From: Bacillus cabrialesii
GTDB lineage: Bacteria > Bacillota > Bacilli > Bacillales > Bacillaceae
NCBI RefSeq assembly: GCF_004124315.2
Contig: NZ_CP096889.1
Span: 246,001-310,000 of the forward strand
Direction of reading: 5' to 3'
DNA: 64,000 nt
The notes under the pieces are model-generated. The model saw only the letters and a program-made list of their open reading frames with translations, made no database searches and was not told where the DNA came from. Shown here one piece after another: positions 8,234-16,235 of the stretch (within the stretch, counting starts at the first letter, position 1; every line of letters starts with the position of its first letter). Both the position numbers and the translations under genes were made by a program.

Positions 8234-9157
8234 ATGAGTTTGAAAACCAGCGAATCAACTGCAGGGTTAAAATTCAGAAAGTTCAATCGATTCTACACAA
8301 ATGTTCTTGGCTTCCTGAATGAGCACATTTACGACAGTCCGTTTTCCTTAACAGAAACACGGCTTTTATTTGAAATCTATAATACGCCGAATTGTACTGC
8401 AAAGGCCCTTCAGGATAAGCTTGGGCTTGACCGGGGATATGTCAGCAGGATTTTGAAACAGTTTGAAAAAGAAAATTTAATCTATAAACAGAAGAGCAAA
8501 GATGACGCCCGCCATCATTATATTTATGTCACGGAAACAGGAAAAACAATTTATAAAAAGCTGGAGGAGAAAGCCAACGAACAAGTGGAACTGATGCTGA
8601 AGGAAATTGACCAAAAAGACCAGCACAAGCTTGCGGAAGCGATGGCAGAAATTGAAGCGATCCTTTCACAGTCGCTTTCTTCCAGAACATCAGACATATC
8701 GATTAGGGATTACTTTCTTTCGGATGATCTTCAGCTTCTCATCGAAAAACAGAGACAGTTTTATGCGGAGGCTCATGACTGGGACGACACGTTTTTAGCT
8801 TATCTTCAGGAGACATTTGATGCGGAAATCGAAAACATATGGATTGCGGAAAGCGGCGGGAAATTTGCCGGCTCTGTAGGGTTGGTCAAACATGATGAAA
8901 AGACAGTGCAGCTCAGATGGTTTCTGGTTGATGCCGCTTTTAGAGGCAGGGGGCTCGGCACTCAATTGCTTGAGCATCTACTCGCATACTGCCGTGACAT
9001 GAAGTTTGAACGCGTTTTTCTTTGGACGGTGAGCACCATGGCTGAGGCTCGTCCGCTCTACGAAAAATTTGGATTCACGATAAGTGAAGTGAAAAAAGAA
9101 GCGCCATTATGGGGACAGCGTCTGACGGAAGAACGATGGGATTTGGAGCTGTCATGA
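8234..9157 (+). CDS. ybfA: MarR-type regulator fused to a GNAT acetyltransferase
   Basis: About 308 residues. Residues ~1-150 form a winged-helix MarR domain (TAKALQDKLGLDRGYVSRIL as recognition helix region, then a KSKDDARHHY wing). Residues ~155-305 are a GNAT fold with the acetyl-CoA loop FRGRGLGTQLLEHL. Such fusions often regulate, and may acetylate, a small-molecule ligand. The start is uncertain: ATG 8234 directly abuts the GTGGGG of the inverted repeat, and TTG 8240 has better spacing. It overlaps ybfB by ATGA, so it is probably co-translated with that exporter. The inverted repeat suggests autoregulation. Confidence 0.85.
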   Translation: MSLKTSESTAGLKFRKFNRFYTNVLGFLNEHIYDSPFSLTETRLLFEIYNTPNCTAKALQDKLGLDRGYVSRILKQFEKENLIYKQKSKDDARHHYIYVTETGKTIYKKLEEKANEQVELMLKEIDQKDQHKLAEAMAEIEAILSQSLSSRTSDISIRDYFLSDDLQLLIEKQRQFYAEAHDWDDTFLAYLQETFDAEIENIWIAESGGKFAGSVGLVKHDEKTVQLRWFLVDAAFRGRGLGTQLLEHLLAYCRDMKFERVFLWTVSTMAEARPLYEKFGFTISEVKKEAPLWGQRLTEERWDLELS

Positions 9158-10407
9158 AAAGACTGCACTATGCTTGGATCATTGTTTCCGTCACCTTTTT
9201 GATTTTATTGGCCGTTCAGGGAGTGCGTCTGTCGTTTGGTGCATTTGTGGAGCCGTGGGAGCAGCAATTTTCAATGGATCGAGGCACCATCTCGCTGATT
9301 TCTACGATGAGTTTTATTGTTTATGGCATATCACAGCCTATCGTTGGGCGGCTTGTGGACAAATGGGGTGCCCGGGCAGTCTTGTCATGGAGCGCGCTGC
9401 TGACAGGAGTCAGTATTTTTCTAACGTATTTTGTCACTTCGCCTTGGCATCTGTTTTTGCTTTACGGGCTGGGTGTCTCGCTTGGAGTGGGCGGCGCATC
9501 GAATGTGGCCGCAAGTGTATTGGTCGTCAATTGGTTCAGCAAAAAGCGGGGACTAGCCTTTGGGATCATGGAAGCAGGCTTTGGAGCGGGGCAAATGCTT
9601 CTCGTTCCCGGCTCACTCATGCTGATCCATTGGTTTAGCTGGAAGCTGACGGTTGTGGTGTTGGGGCTGCTGTTGATAGTGATTGTCTTTCCGGCTGCAC
9701 TGCTGATGCTGCGGAACAATCCTTCAGAAAAGAATGCAGAGCCGATAGGCGGGCAGGCTGATTCAGAAAAAGAAACAGCACCTAAAGCAACAGCTCTTTC
9801 AGTGATGGGGATGTTTCGCATGAAGCCATTCTGGTTTTTGATGTTGCCGTTTTTGATCTGTGGATTTACGACCGTGGGGCTGATGGATACTCATTTGATT
9901 CCGTTTTCTCACGATCACGGCTTTTCAACGACAGTCACAAGTGCAGCTGTCAGTCTGCTTGCCGGATTTAATATCGCTGGCATCTTACTGTCCGGAATTG
10001 TAGCGGACCGGTGGAGCAGCCGGAAAATCCTGTGCTTTTTATATGCGGTGCGCGCGCTGTCGATCGTGATTCTCATTTACAGCCACGAGCCCTATTTGCT
10101 TTTAGCTTTTGCGATTCTGTTTGGGTTGGTGGACTTCGCAACGGTAGCGCCGACACAAATGCTCGCCACCCAATACTTCCAAAACTACTCGATCGGCCTC
10201 ATGATCGGCTGGCTGTCGCTCGCCCATCAAATCGGCTCAGCACTCGGCGCGTATGTGCCTGGTGTCATCTATACGATAACAGGTGAGTATACACTGGCTT
10301 TTTATTTGTCGATTGGGATGCTTGTGCTGGCGAGTGTGATGAATGTGATGCTGAGGGAGCCTGCGGCGGTTATGCTTGATAATGCGGCTGTGGTGGAGAA
10401 GGGATGA
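9154..10407 (+). CDS. ybfB: Major-facilitator transporter YbfB
   Basis: A 417-residue protein with 12 membrane segments of the MFS monocarboxylate/oxalate-formate-like type (first helix WIIVSVTFLILLAVQGVRLSFG; conserved GxxxDKWGAR loop between helices 2 and 3). The substrate is unknown. The start is the ATG at 9154, which overlaps the ybfA stop, with GGAG just upstream; an earlier in-frame ATG lies inside ybfA and is rejected. It is likely controlled by YbfA in the same operon. A terminator follows at 10416. Confidence 0.88.
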   Translation: MKRLHYAWIIVSVTFLILLAVQGVRLSFGAFVEPWEQQFSMDRGTISLISTMSFIVYGISQPIVGRLVDKWGARAVLSWSALLTGVSIFLTYFVTSPWHLFLLYGLGVSLGVGGASNVAASVLVVNWFSKKRGLAFGIMEAGFGAGQMLLVPGSLMLIHWFSWKLTVVVLGLLLIVIVFPAALLMLRNNPSEKNAEPIGGQADSEKETAPKATALSVMGMFRMKPFWFLMLPFLICGFTTVGLMDTHLIPFSHDHGFSTTVTSAAVSLLAGFNIAGILLSGIVADRWSSRKILCFLYAVRALSIVILIYSHEPYLLLAFAILFGLVDFATVAPTQMLATQYFQNYSIGLMIGWLSLAHQIGSALGAYVPGVIYTITGEYTLAFYLSIGMLVLASVMNVMLREPAAVMLDNAAVVEKG

Positions 10408-10415
10408 AGCGGAGG

Positions 10416-10456
10416 GAAGGCATCTCTGAATTCGTGATTATTCAGAGATGCTTTTT
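10416..10456. terminator. Bidirectional terminator after ybfB
   Basis: GCATCTCTGAAT and ATTCAGAGATGC form a 12-bp stem followed by a run of T. The stop codon of the convergent gene lies within it. Confidence 0.9.
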
Positions 10457-10866
10457 TTGTATTTTTGTTCTAATACGAAGTCGATCATTCCGACAATGCG
10501 TGCGTTTTCGGATTTTTGTTTGAAGTTCTGGGAGATTTGAACTTTTCTAGAAAACGGGAAAACAGTAAAAACCCAACAAAGGCCGATCAAGGCAAAAAAC
10601 ATTTGTACAGATAATTGTATTATTTCATTAAAACGAGTGCTGAAAAAATAAATATATAAAGTTACAAATGTCACGAAACAAACGATTTTGACGGTGTGTT
10701 TGAATGTGAGTTGCGGTTCGGTTAAGCACACTTTCATTTGGTTGAGTGTGAAAGAGTCTTGTTTCATAAAGTAAGAAAGTAAATCATTATCATTTTGGCC
10801 GATTGGATGCAACTCGGTTTCTATTTTCTTTGTGATTTCCTGATACTTTTGTATATTACTTTTCAT
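10438..10866 (-). CDS. Unrecognised two-segment membrane protein
   Basis: About 142 residues, with a hydrophilic N-terminal ~55 residues, two adjacent hydrophobic stretches (IVCFVTFVTLYIYFF and LSVQMFFALIGLCWVFTVF), and a charged C-terminal tail. The start is ATG 10866 behind AAAGGGGG; an upstream in-frame start would run into ybfG terminator sequence. Codon use is more AT-rich than in ybfB. It lies downstream of ybfG on the same strand, where I recall ybfE and ybfF in strain 168, so the locus content differs. No family is recognised. Confidence 0.6.
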   Translation of the reverse strand: MKSNIQKYQEITKKIETELHPIGQNDNDLLSYFMKQDSFTLNQMKVCLTEPQLTFKHTVKIVCFVTFVTLYIYFFSTRFNEIIQLSVQMFFALIGLCWVFTVFPFSRKVQISQNFKQKSENARIVGMIDFVLEQKYKKSISE

Positions 10867-10886
10867 ACAGTATCCCCCTTTTTTTA

Positions 10887-10925
10887 AGAAGAACTCCATG
10901 AATCCTAAAGGACTCATGGAGATAC
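10887..10925 (-). terminator. Hairpin after ybfG
   Basis: CTCCATGA...TCATGGAG (10895-10921) forms a stem with loop ATCCTAAAGGAC; on the minus strand it precedes TTCTTAAAAAAAG. The lack of a long U run suggests partial read-through into the 142-residue gene. Confidence 0.5.
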
Positions 10926-10929
10926 AGTA

Positions 10930-13110
10930 TTATTTAAAAAGTGCTAGAAATGTACGGAAGAGTACTGCAGCAGCTCCCATTTCAGGGCCTACCGTTAATA
11001 CTAAAGCACCGATACCAGCAACAATCAAGATACCTGTACCTGCCACAACCATGTTGTTGACAATAGTATTCCAATCTGGTGAATATACTTCCTCAGTATC
11101 TGGTAATCTAAAGTGCTTCTGTTTTATTTTAAACGTAATCGTAGTCGTAAGTCCAGTTGTTGCACTGTCACCTACTGGAATATCAGGGGTATAAATTTTA
11201 ATTTGAATGTTTAAAGATTCAAAAGTTGGATTTACATAAACCTCCAAATAACCATTGCGTACTGATAAGCTAAGACTGTTTAGTAGGTTTTGGTAAGAGT
11301 CGATTTGTGATGCAGTGAGAGACGTTTGTGTGTCGCCCAATAAACCTGTGATATAGGCACCTGGTTTACCATTTGTAATGGTAATCGTATTTGGTGATCC
11401 TTCACTTGGTATGGTTGCCAGTAGTGAAGTGGATAGAATGATATCCAACTCAGGTGATGTAAAAATGGTTTCTGTCGTATCAAATTCAAACATAGCGTTC
11501 GCAAGACTTGATAGATTTTCTAAAGCCGGAATGGTAGATAAAATGTCTGTCAGTGTACGCAGTCTTGCATCATATACCGGATCAGACGGCGGATTTACAT
11601 GGCCTGTGCCTGAGTCTCTTCCTGAAAAGCCGTCTTTATCAATCCCAATGCTTCCAGAACCGCTTCCGATTGTTCCCTCATAAAATTGATCAAAGGCCCA
11701 GTTGTTTGGCATCGGATAGCCGAGATTGCCGCTAAATCCAGTTGACATATTTGCAACAAAACTATATTTTGTCAGTCCTGCTTCTGATGTGCGGATACAA
11801 ATGTTTCTCGGTCCGTAAACCCCTATTTCATACTTAGGTGCGGTTGAAAATGTCTGCATTTTAGTAAATGCTGACTTAATCTCTTGGAAATAAGGGATGA
11901 TTTTATCGGTCACTTCGTAATCGTAGGCATCAAAATCGACGGCAAAATAAATGGTCGTGCCTGATGGGAAACCTAATCTTCGAGCCGCAGAAGCAGCGCT
12001 ATATGCATCTCTTGTACCTTGGTCTTTGACAAAATATGAAGATTCATAGCCGCCGTCTTGATAAATCGGAAAGACCTTTAATCCCGCATCAAAAATAACT
12101 GATAGTTCTTCAGACGTCATAGCTTTTGAAGTAAGGCCGTTGCTTGTCCGCACATTCCCGGTCAAATATCTGCCAACCGTTTTATAACCGTTATTCCGCA
12201 GGGTTTGAGCTTTTTCTGCCGTTATAATTGTAGCAGTGTCACAAGCAGTAGCGGCGCGTGTTGTGTCTCCTGAGCTTGATAATAAAGCTTTAATGGTCGG
12301 CATATCTGCATAACCTGTTTGCGGCAGGCACATGAACTCTTGAAATGCTTTAACGGCTGAAACAACACCAACGCCATATTTGCCGTCAAATGCACCAGGG
12401 TCGAATGATTTCCCGTTGCAATAAAGAGCGTACTGAACAATTAAAACAAAGCCGGTTCTTGAATCGCCCGGAGTTAAAGTAGGGCATAAACTTGTGGTGC
12501 CGTTTCCGAAAAATCCATTGGCAACACTTGTGCTCATGCCTTCTTCTTTTTGCAGGGCATAAATAAGGGCTTTGTTTGTATCGCGGGCATACAGTCCGTC
12601 ACAAGGCATTAAGCCGATGTAGTCATTGTAGTCCCGGTTTAAGTTTTGTTGAATCTGCCGGATTCTTGAGTCGCCTCCAGACACTAGCTTAAAAGCGCTC
12701 ATGTCCAATAGGGCTTTCATAATCAACGTAGTGACAATCCCATCCTGTGTTGTCAGTCCGGCCGCTTTCTGGAATTCCTTCACCGCATTTTCTGTTTTTT
12801 CATAAAAGACGCCTGTAAAACCTCCGGGATTAAAGCCTTTGCACCATAAAGCACCCTGTAAAATATAATTCATGTTGCTTGGTTCTGAATCTGGAGATTG
12901 GCGTTTAAGAGGCTTAAATAGGCGCTGAGTTGTCGGCCCGAAATTATCGGCTGGTTCCGAGATACCCAGTTCAATTTGAAGCGCACGAGTCAGACCGTAG
13001 ATCGTATCCCACCCCGTTTTCCCGCTTTCTTCTACTGGGTTATAACCGTGTTTGCCGCTGTACGTTTCGTTCAGCCATTGCTGTGTGATTAAGACCATTT
13101 CATCAACCAT
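10930..13110 (-). CDS. ybfG: Peptidoglycan-binding protein with DUF1906 glycoside-hydrolase-like domain, YbfG
   Basis: 726 residues. Peptidoglycan-binding modules (PG_binding_1 type) fill residues ~1-280 in repeated form (TQRLFKPLK, AVKEFQKAAG, AVKAFQEFM). Residues ~285-500 are a DUF1906/Rv2525c-like TIM-barrel (GRYLTGN, VFPIYQDGG, IYFAVDFDAYD, IGVYG, WAFDQFYE). The C-terminus has a hydrophobic segment (~685-705) and ends FRTFLALFK. There is no N-terminal signal peptide, so export by a non-Sec route or by lysis is possible. RBS AAAGGAGG, 7 nt before the ATG. It is presumed to act on the cell wall; the activity is an inference from domains. Confidence 0.88.
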   Translation of the reverse strand: MVDEMVLITQQWLNETYSGKHGYNPVEESGKTGWDTIYGLTRALQIELGISEPADNFGPTTQRLFKPLKRQSPDSEPSNMNYILQGALWCKGFNPGGFTGVFYEKTENAVKEFQKAAGLTTQDGIVTTLIMKALLDMSAFKLVSGGDSRIRQIQQNLNRDYNDYIGLMPCDGLYARDTNKALIYALQKEEGMSTSVANGFFGNGTTSLCPTLTPGDSRTGFVLIVQYALYCNGKSFDPGAFDGKYGVGVVSAVKAFQEFMCLPQTGYADMPTIKALLSSSGDTTRAATACDTATIITAEKAQTLRNNGYKTVGRYLTGNVRTSNGLTSKAMTSEELSVIFDAGLKVFPIYQDGGYESSYFVKDQGTRDAYSAASAARRLGFPSGTTIYFAVDFDAYDYEVTDKIIPYFQEIKSAFTKMQTFSTAPKYEIGVYGPRNICIRTSEAGLTKYSFVANMSTGFSGNLGYPMPNNWAFDQFYEGTIGSGSGSIGIDKDGFSGRDSGTGHVNPPSDPVYDARLRTLTDILSTIPALENLSSLANAMFEFDTTETIFTSPELDIILSTSLLATIPSEGSPNTITITNGKPGAYITGLLGDTQTSLTASQIDSYQNLLNSLSLSVRNGYLEVYVNPTFESLNIQIKIYTPDIPVGDSATTGLTTTITFKIKQKHFRLPDTEEVYSPDWNTIVNNMVVAGTGILIVAGIGALVLTVGPEMGAAAVLFRTFLALFK

Positions 13111-13183
13111 TTCGTTTCCTCCTTTATTAGATCGCGTTCATTTATAGGTGGCAAACGTAGGACAAAATAAAAAATAGATGCCG

Positions 13184-14104
13184 TTAAGCATCCATGTTAA
13201 ACCCGTTCTCCATCAGCTTCGCTTTCGGTTTCAGCTCTGAAATGTATAGTCCTAAAAGCGTAAGTGCACCGCCTAGAAGAGCAATCCATGTCATCTTTTC
13301 ATGCAGGATCAGAATGGAAGCAGCGATTGTGATGACCGGGACCATGTAAATATAGGCGCTGGATTTGACGGCGCCGAGCACAGCGACTGAGTAATTCCAT
13401 GTGGCAAAGCATAGAGCGGAAGCACCGATGCCGAGGAAAAGCATATTGAGTACGTTTGAAGCGGACGAAAATCGGCTTAGGTCCAAATGGAAGTCGAACA
13501 AAAATAAAGCGGGAACCATAAACAACAAACCGTACAAAAACACTCTCTGTGTCAGCTCGATGATGTGATAATCGTAAGCGCTTAATTTTTTCATGAAAAT
13601 CGAGTAGCCTCCAAACAAGAGAGCGGCCCCGGCTGCCAAGATGTCTCCGAATGGATTCAGCCGCAGAACGACATTGCCGTTGAACGTAATCATTAAAAGC
13701 CCGATCAGTGCCGGCCCAAATCCAATGAAAAAAGTCAGCCGCAGTTTTTCGCCTTCAAGCAGAAAGTGAGCCAGTATAGCAGTAATCATCGGGATAATGG
13801 ACACAATCATGCCGACGTTAGATGCGTATGTATAGGTGAGAGCCATATTTTCTAATAGGAAGTATAAGGTTACGCCGAATAAACCGGCCCCGGCAAATAA
13901 CAGTTCCTGCCGCCAGTTTTTGAATGGAATCATTTTGGGGCGTACGAGAATAAGTGCAATAAAGCCTATCAAAAATCGGTAAAATAATATGTCCATTGGC
14001 GTAAAGTCGGCCAGCAGTACCTTTGTCGAAATAAAGGTCGTCCCCCAAATCAGAATGGTCACAATGGCTGCGGTATGCCCGGATGTTTCCCTTTGTATGC
14101 TCAT
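13184..14104 (-). CDS. ybfH: EamA/DMT-family transporter YbfH
   Basis: 306 residues with ten predicted membrane segments in two EamA repeats (first ILIWGTTFISTKVLL, second GAVKSSAYIYMVPVITIAAS). Substrate unknown. The start codon overlaps the stop of the ybfI remnant (ATGA), so the two were an operon of regulator and transporter. With ybfI truncated and its promoter displaced, ybfH may now be poorly expressed or driven from the adjoining island. Confidence 0.88.
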   Translation of the reverse strand: MSIQRETSGHTAAIVTILIWGTTFISTKVLLADFTPMDILFYRFLIGFIALILVRPKMIPFKNWRQELLFAGAGLFGVTLYFLLENMALTYTYASNVGMIVSIIPMITAILAHFLLEGEKLRLTFFIGFGPALIGLLMITFNGNVVLRLNPFGDILAAGAALLFGGYSIFMKKLSAYDYHIIELTQRVFLYGLLFMVPALFLFDFHLDLSRFSSASNVLNMLFLGIGASALCFATWNYSVAVLGAVKSSAYIYMVPVITIAASILILHEKMTWIALLGGALTLLGLYISELKPKAKLMENGFNMDA

Positions 14105-14409
14105 CTCTGAAGCTCCTTTTCAAAAATCTTCATGTATTGCTTCGGCGTCAGCCCCACCTGCCGTTTGAAAAACTTCGTCATATGGCTTTGATCGCTGAAT
14201 CCCGTCTGAAATGCCGCGTCGATCGGTCTTACCCCTTGTTCCAGGAGTTTTTTCGCTTGATTAATCCGAATTGTCTCCAGATAACTATTAGGCGTAATTC
14301 CTTTTTGTTTTGTAAATGAACGCAGTAAATGATACTTGCTCCAGCCTGTTAATTCACTCAAATCTTTGAGCGTGACGTTTTCGGCATAATGCTTTATCTG
14401 GTCAATAAT
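14101..14409 (-). pseudogene. ybfI: Truncated AraC-family regulator YbfI (C-terminal half only)
   Basis: About 102 codons encode both helix-turn-helix units of an AraC regulator, from IIDQIKHYAENVTLKDL through LSELTGWSKYHLLRSF to AFQTGFSDQSHMTKFFKRQVG. Directly upstream the frame hits TAG (14410-14412), and the normal N-terminal ligand-binding half (~170 residues in the family) is absent. A TTG at 14361 could start an 86-residue product, but it has no clear ribosome binding site. The break coincides with the shift to AT-rich sequence, so the island probably replaced or split the 5' half. Confidence 0.85.
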
Positions 14410-15048
14410 CTATTTTGAATGAAGATTAGTCTTTCCTGGTAGCGGACAGACTAAAAACCCCCATCTTTTTCTCTTTATGTGAGTTTCTCACACTTCCGTC
14501 ATCAGAGTCCTGTTAACAATTTTAATCAATTCAGCCAAATTGACTCCTTGAAAGTACATATATTCATTCATGATTTCTAGCCCATAGAAAGAGGTGAACT
14601 GTAAAAGTTCCGTATGTTTGATTACAGTTTTTCTTCTTCAAAGGTTTGTCGAAAGCCGAATAATAACTGAGTTTCATTTTTCATAGAGAGTGAATGCAGG
14701 CTGTTGAGATGCACTATCTATAAAAAGTCCTGATGGAATAGATTTGTCTCACGAAAGAGCCTTTATAGGTTTTTTTCAATTCTTTAGGTCTTTTGTTTAC
14801 GAAAAATAAACATTTGGATTATTTTTAGAGTTTTCAGCCAGAATGAGGTTACAAATATTAGAGATGAAAGAATTTTTTACAATTAAAATAGGTATATAGG
14901 GATAAATCTAAAAACGAATGAAAGGATGAAAGTAGGTTTCTTTTAACAAAAATTCCTTGTTTTTTTCATACCAAACGCTTTTGAGTACAATTAATCAAAA
15001 TGTGGAACGTGAGTTCGATTTTTTCTAGGAAAAGAAAGGTGATTGCAT
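14410..15048. other. AT-rich gene-poor junction region of the island
   Basis: About 640 bases between the ybfI remnant and the phage-type regulator. Base composition drops to typical phage or island levels. The only coding-like signal is the frameshifted minus-strand stretch at 14488-14684. No integrase, tRNA or attachment-site duplication could be recognised by eye. The final ~60 bases lead into the AAAGGTG ribosome binding site of the next gene. Confidence 0.6.
14488..14684 (-). pseudogene. Possible small gene with a one-base frameshift
   Basis: Reading from ATG 14684 gives MKNETQLLFGFRQTFEEEK and then a stop. Shifting frame at the five-base A run (T run at 14628-14632 on the plus strand) continues with VIKHTELLQFTSFYGLEIMN and ends LAELIKIVNRTLMTEV at the stop 14488-14490. 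One extra A would give a 65-residue protein. There is no good ribosome binding site, and no family is recognised. Confidence 0.3.
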
Positions 15049-15480
15049 ATGTATACACTTCAAGAAATTAGTAAACCTAAAAGAAAAAAACTGGTGAAGA
15101 ATATTGAGAAGCACTTAAAGAACTACAATAATTACAAAGTTGCCATCCTTAATCTAAGTAAACAACTTGAATTCATAGCTACAAATGATAACATTGAAAT
15201 CTTTAAGGAAAGCGTCGATGAAGACTGTGAGTTTCAAGAATCTGTAGATAAGCTCGCCAGCGAGTTGCAGCATATCAAACTTGTTAAAGATTCAATCGAT
15301 ATCTCATTATCAGAATTAACAGAACTAGAGTATAAATTTGTTCAATACCGTTATTTCAAGAATTGGACTATCGAAAAAAGTGCGCTAGAGATTGGTTATA
15401 GTGATAAAGCACTTTTTGTAATACGTAATCAAGTAATGGATAAATTATTGATCAGCTTAGGAAGCGTAGTTTATATGTAA
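15049..15480 (+). CDS. Phage-type late transcription activator (ArpU/RinA-like, sigma-region-4 fold)
   Basis: 143 residues from ATG 15049, 6 nt after AAAGGTGA. The N-terminal part is basic and helical (ISKPKRKKLVKNIEKHLKNY). The C-terminal ~50 residues have the sigma-70-region-4-like pattern of ArpU-family regulators (LTELEYKFVQYRYFKNWTIE, then SALEIGYSDKALFVIRNQV as helix-turn-helix). In phages these switch on late genes, so it could activate the holin/endolysin genes that follow. Strongly AT-rich, consistent with horizontal transfer. The family call is by pattern only. Confidence 0.65.
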   Translation: MYTLQEISKPKRKKLVKNIEKHLKNYNNYKVAILNLSKQLEFIATNDNIEIFKESVDEDCEFQESVDKLASELQHIKLVKDSIDISLSELTELEYKFVQYRYFKNWTIEKSALEIGYSDKALFVIRNQVMDKLLISLGSVVYM

Positions 15481-15535
15481 AACTTGAGGAGTTGAGCACA
15501 ACCAAATTTGTACATAAAGTCTTTAAAGTTGAAGA

Positions 15536-15583
15536 TAGAAGTATAACTAAATATACAAAAATACTTCTACCTTTTTCTTTAAA
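15536..15583 (+). terminator. Weak hairpin between regulator and holin genes
   Basis: AGAAGTAT and ATACTTCT form an 8-bp stem with a long AT loop, followed by ACCTTTTTC. It may attenuate or separate transcription. Confidence 0.4.
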
Positions 15584-15654
15584 GTAATCTATTATTATAT
15601 TTTTAGAAAGAAACCCCGATAATTAAGCAATATCACAGTAAAGGAGATTTGATG

Positions 15655-15927
15655 ATGGATAAAGGAACATTTGTTAGAACGATTGTCTTGATTATAGCAA
15701 TTATAAATCAATCACTTGCAATATATAACAAGTCACCTCTCCCTTTAGATAATGAACAATTAGAGCAATTTGTATCTATGGTATTTACCGCTATAGCGGC
15801 AGTGATAGCATGGTATAAAAATAATTATGTTACAAAAAAGGGGCACTCACAAAAACAATTATTGGCGGAGAAAAATTTAACTAAAGTCAAAAAAAATAAA
15901 CATAAGACCTGTAGCTCTCCTAAATAG
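15655..15927 (+). CDS. Phage holin (SPP1/XhlB-like)
   Basis: About 90 residues. A short N-terminus is followed by a first membrane segment (FVRTIVLIIAIINQSLAIY), a loop (NKSPLPLDNEQLEQF), a second membrane segment (VSMVFTAIAAVIAWY), and a basic tail KNNYVTKKG...KKNKHK. This is the arrangement of the SPP1-type holins that permeabilise the membrane so that a signal-less endolysin can reach the wall. AAGGAG precedes ATG 15652/15655; the second gives the better 8-nt spacing. It is followed by a terminator, so the endolysin is probably transcribed partly from its own promoter. Confidence 0.8.
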   Translation: MDKGTFVRTIVLIIAIINQSLAIYNKSPLPLDNEQLEQFVSMVFTAIAAVIAWYKNNYVTKKGHSQKQLLAEKNLTKVKKNKHKTCSSPK

Positions 15928-15942
15928 GGGAGCTTTTTCTTT
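15908..15942 (+). terminator. Holin gene terminator
   Basis: AGCTCTCC-TAAATA-GGGGAGCT hairpin followed by TTTTTC, overlapping the end of the holin gene. Confidence 0.8.
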
Positions 15943-16235
15943 ATATCTTTAAAGTGAATATTTCTCCCAATTATTATGGCTTTGCTCATTGGTAGAGAAT
16001 ACGTATCATATTTGACAGAGCTACTAAAGAGTATCCATTAGCTATTTAAAGGCAGGAAATTATTCATTCAACCTGTGTGTGTGTCTGGGGACCTAAGTTA
16101 AAATGTTTTTTTAGGTTCTTTTTCTTATTTTTTTAGGATTTTTAGCTTACATAATGAATACTCCTAAACTTCATTCTAGATTTATGATAATTATGTACTC
16201 TTCCTCATGAGGACTAAAAAAAATGGAGGTCTATT
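15943..16235 (+). other. AT-rich leader region before the endolysin gene
   Basis: About 290 bases without a gene. A second hairpin, ACCTAA...TTAGGT at about 16091-16117 followed by TCTTTTTCTT, looks like another terminator or an attenuator. The interval ends with GGAGGT before ATG 16236. No obvious SigA consensus promoter could be chosen by eye. Confidence 0.5.
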
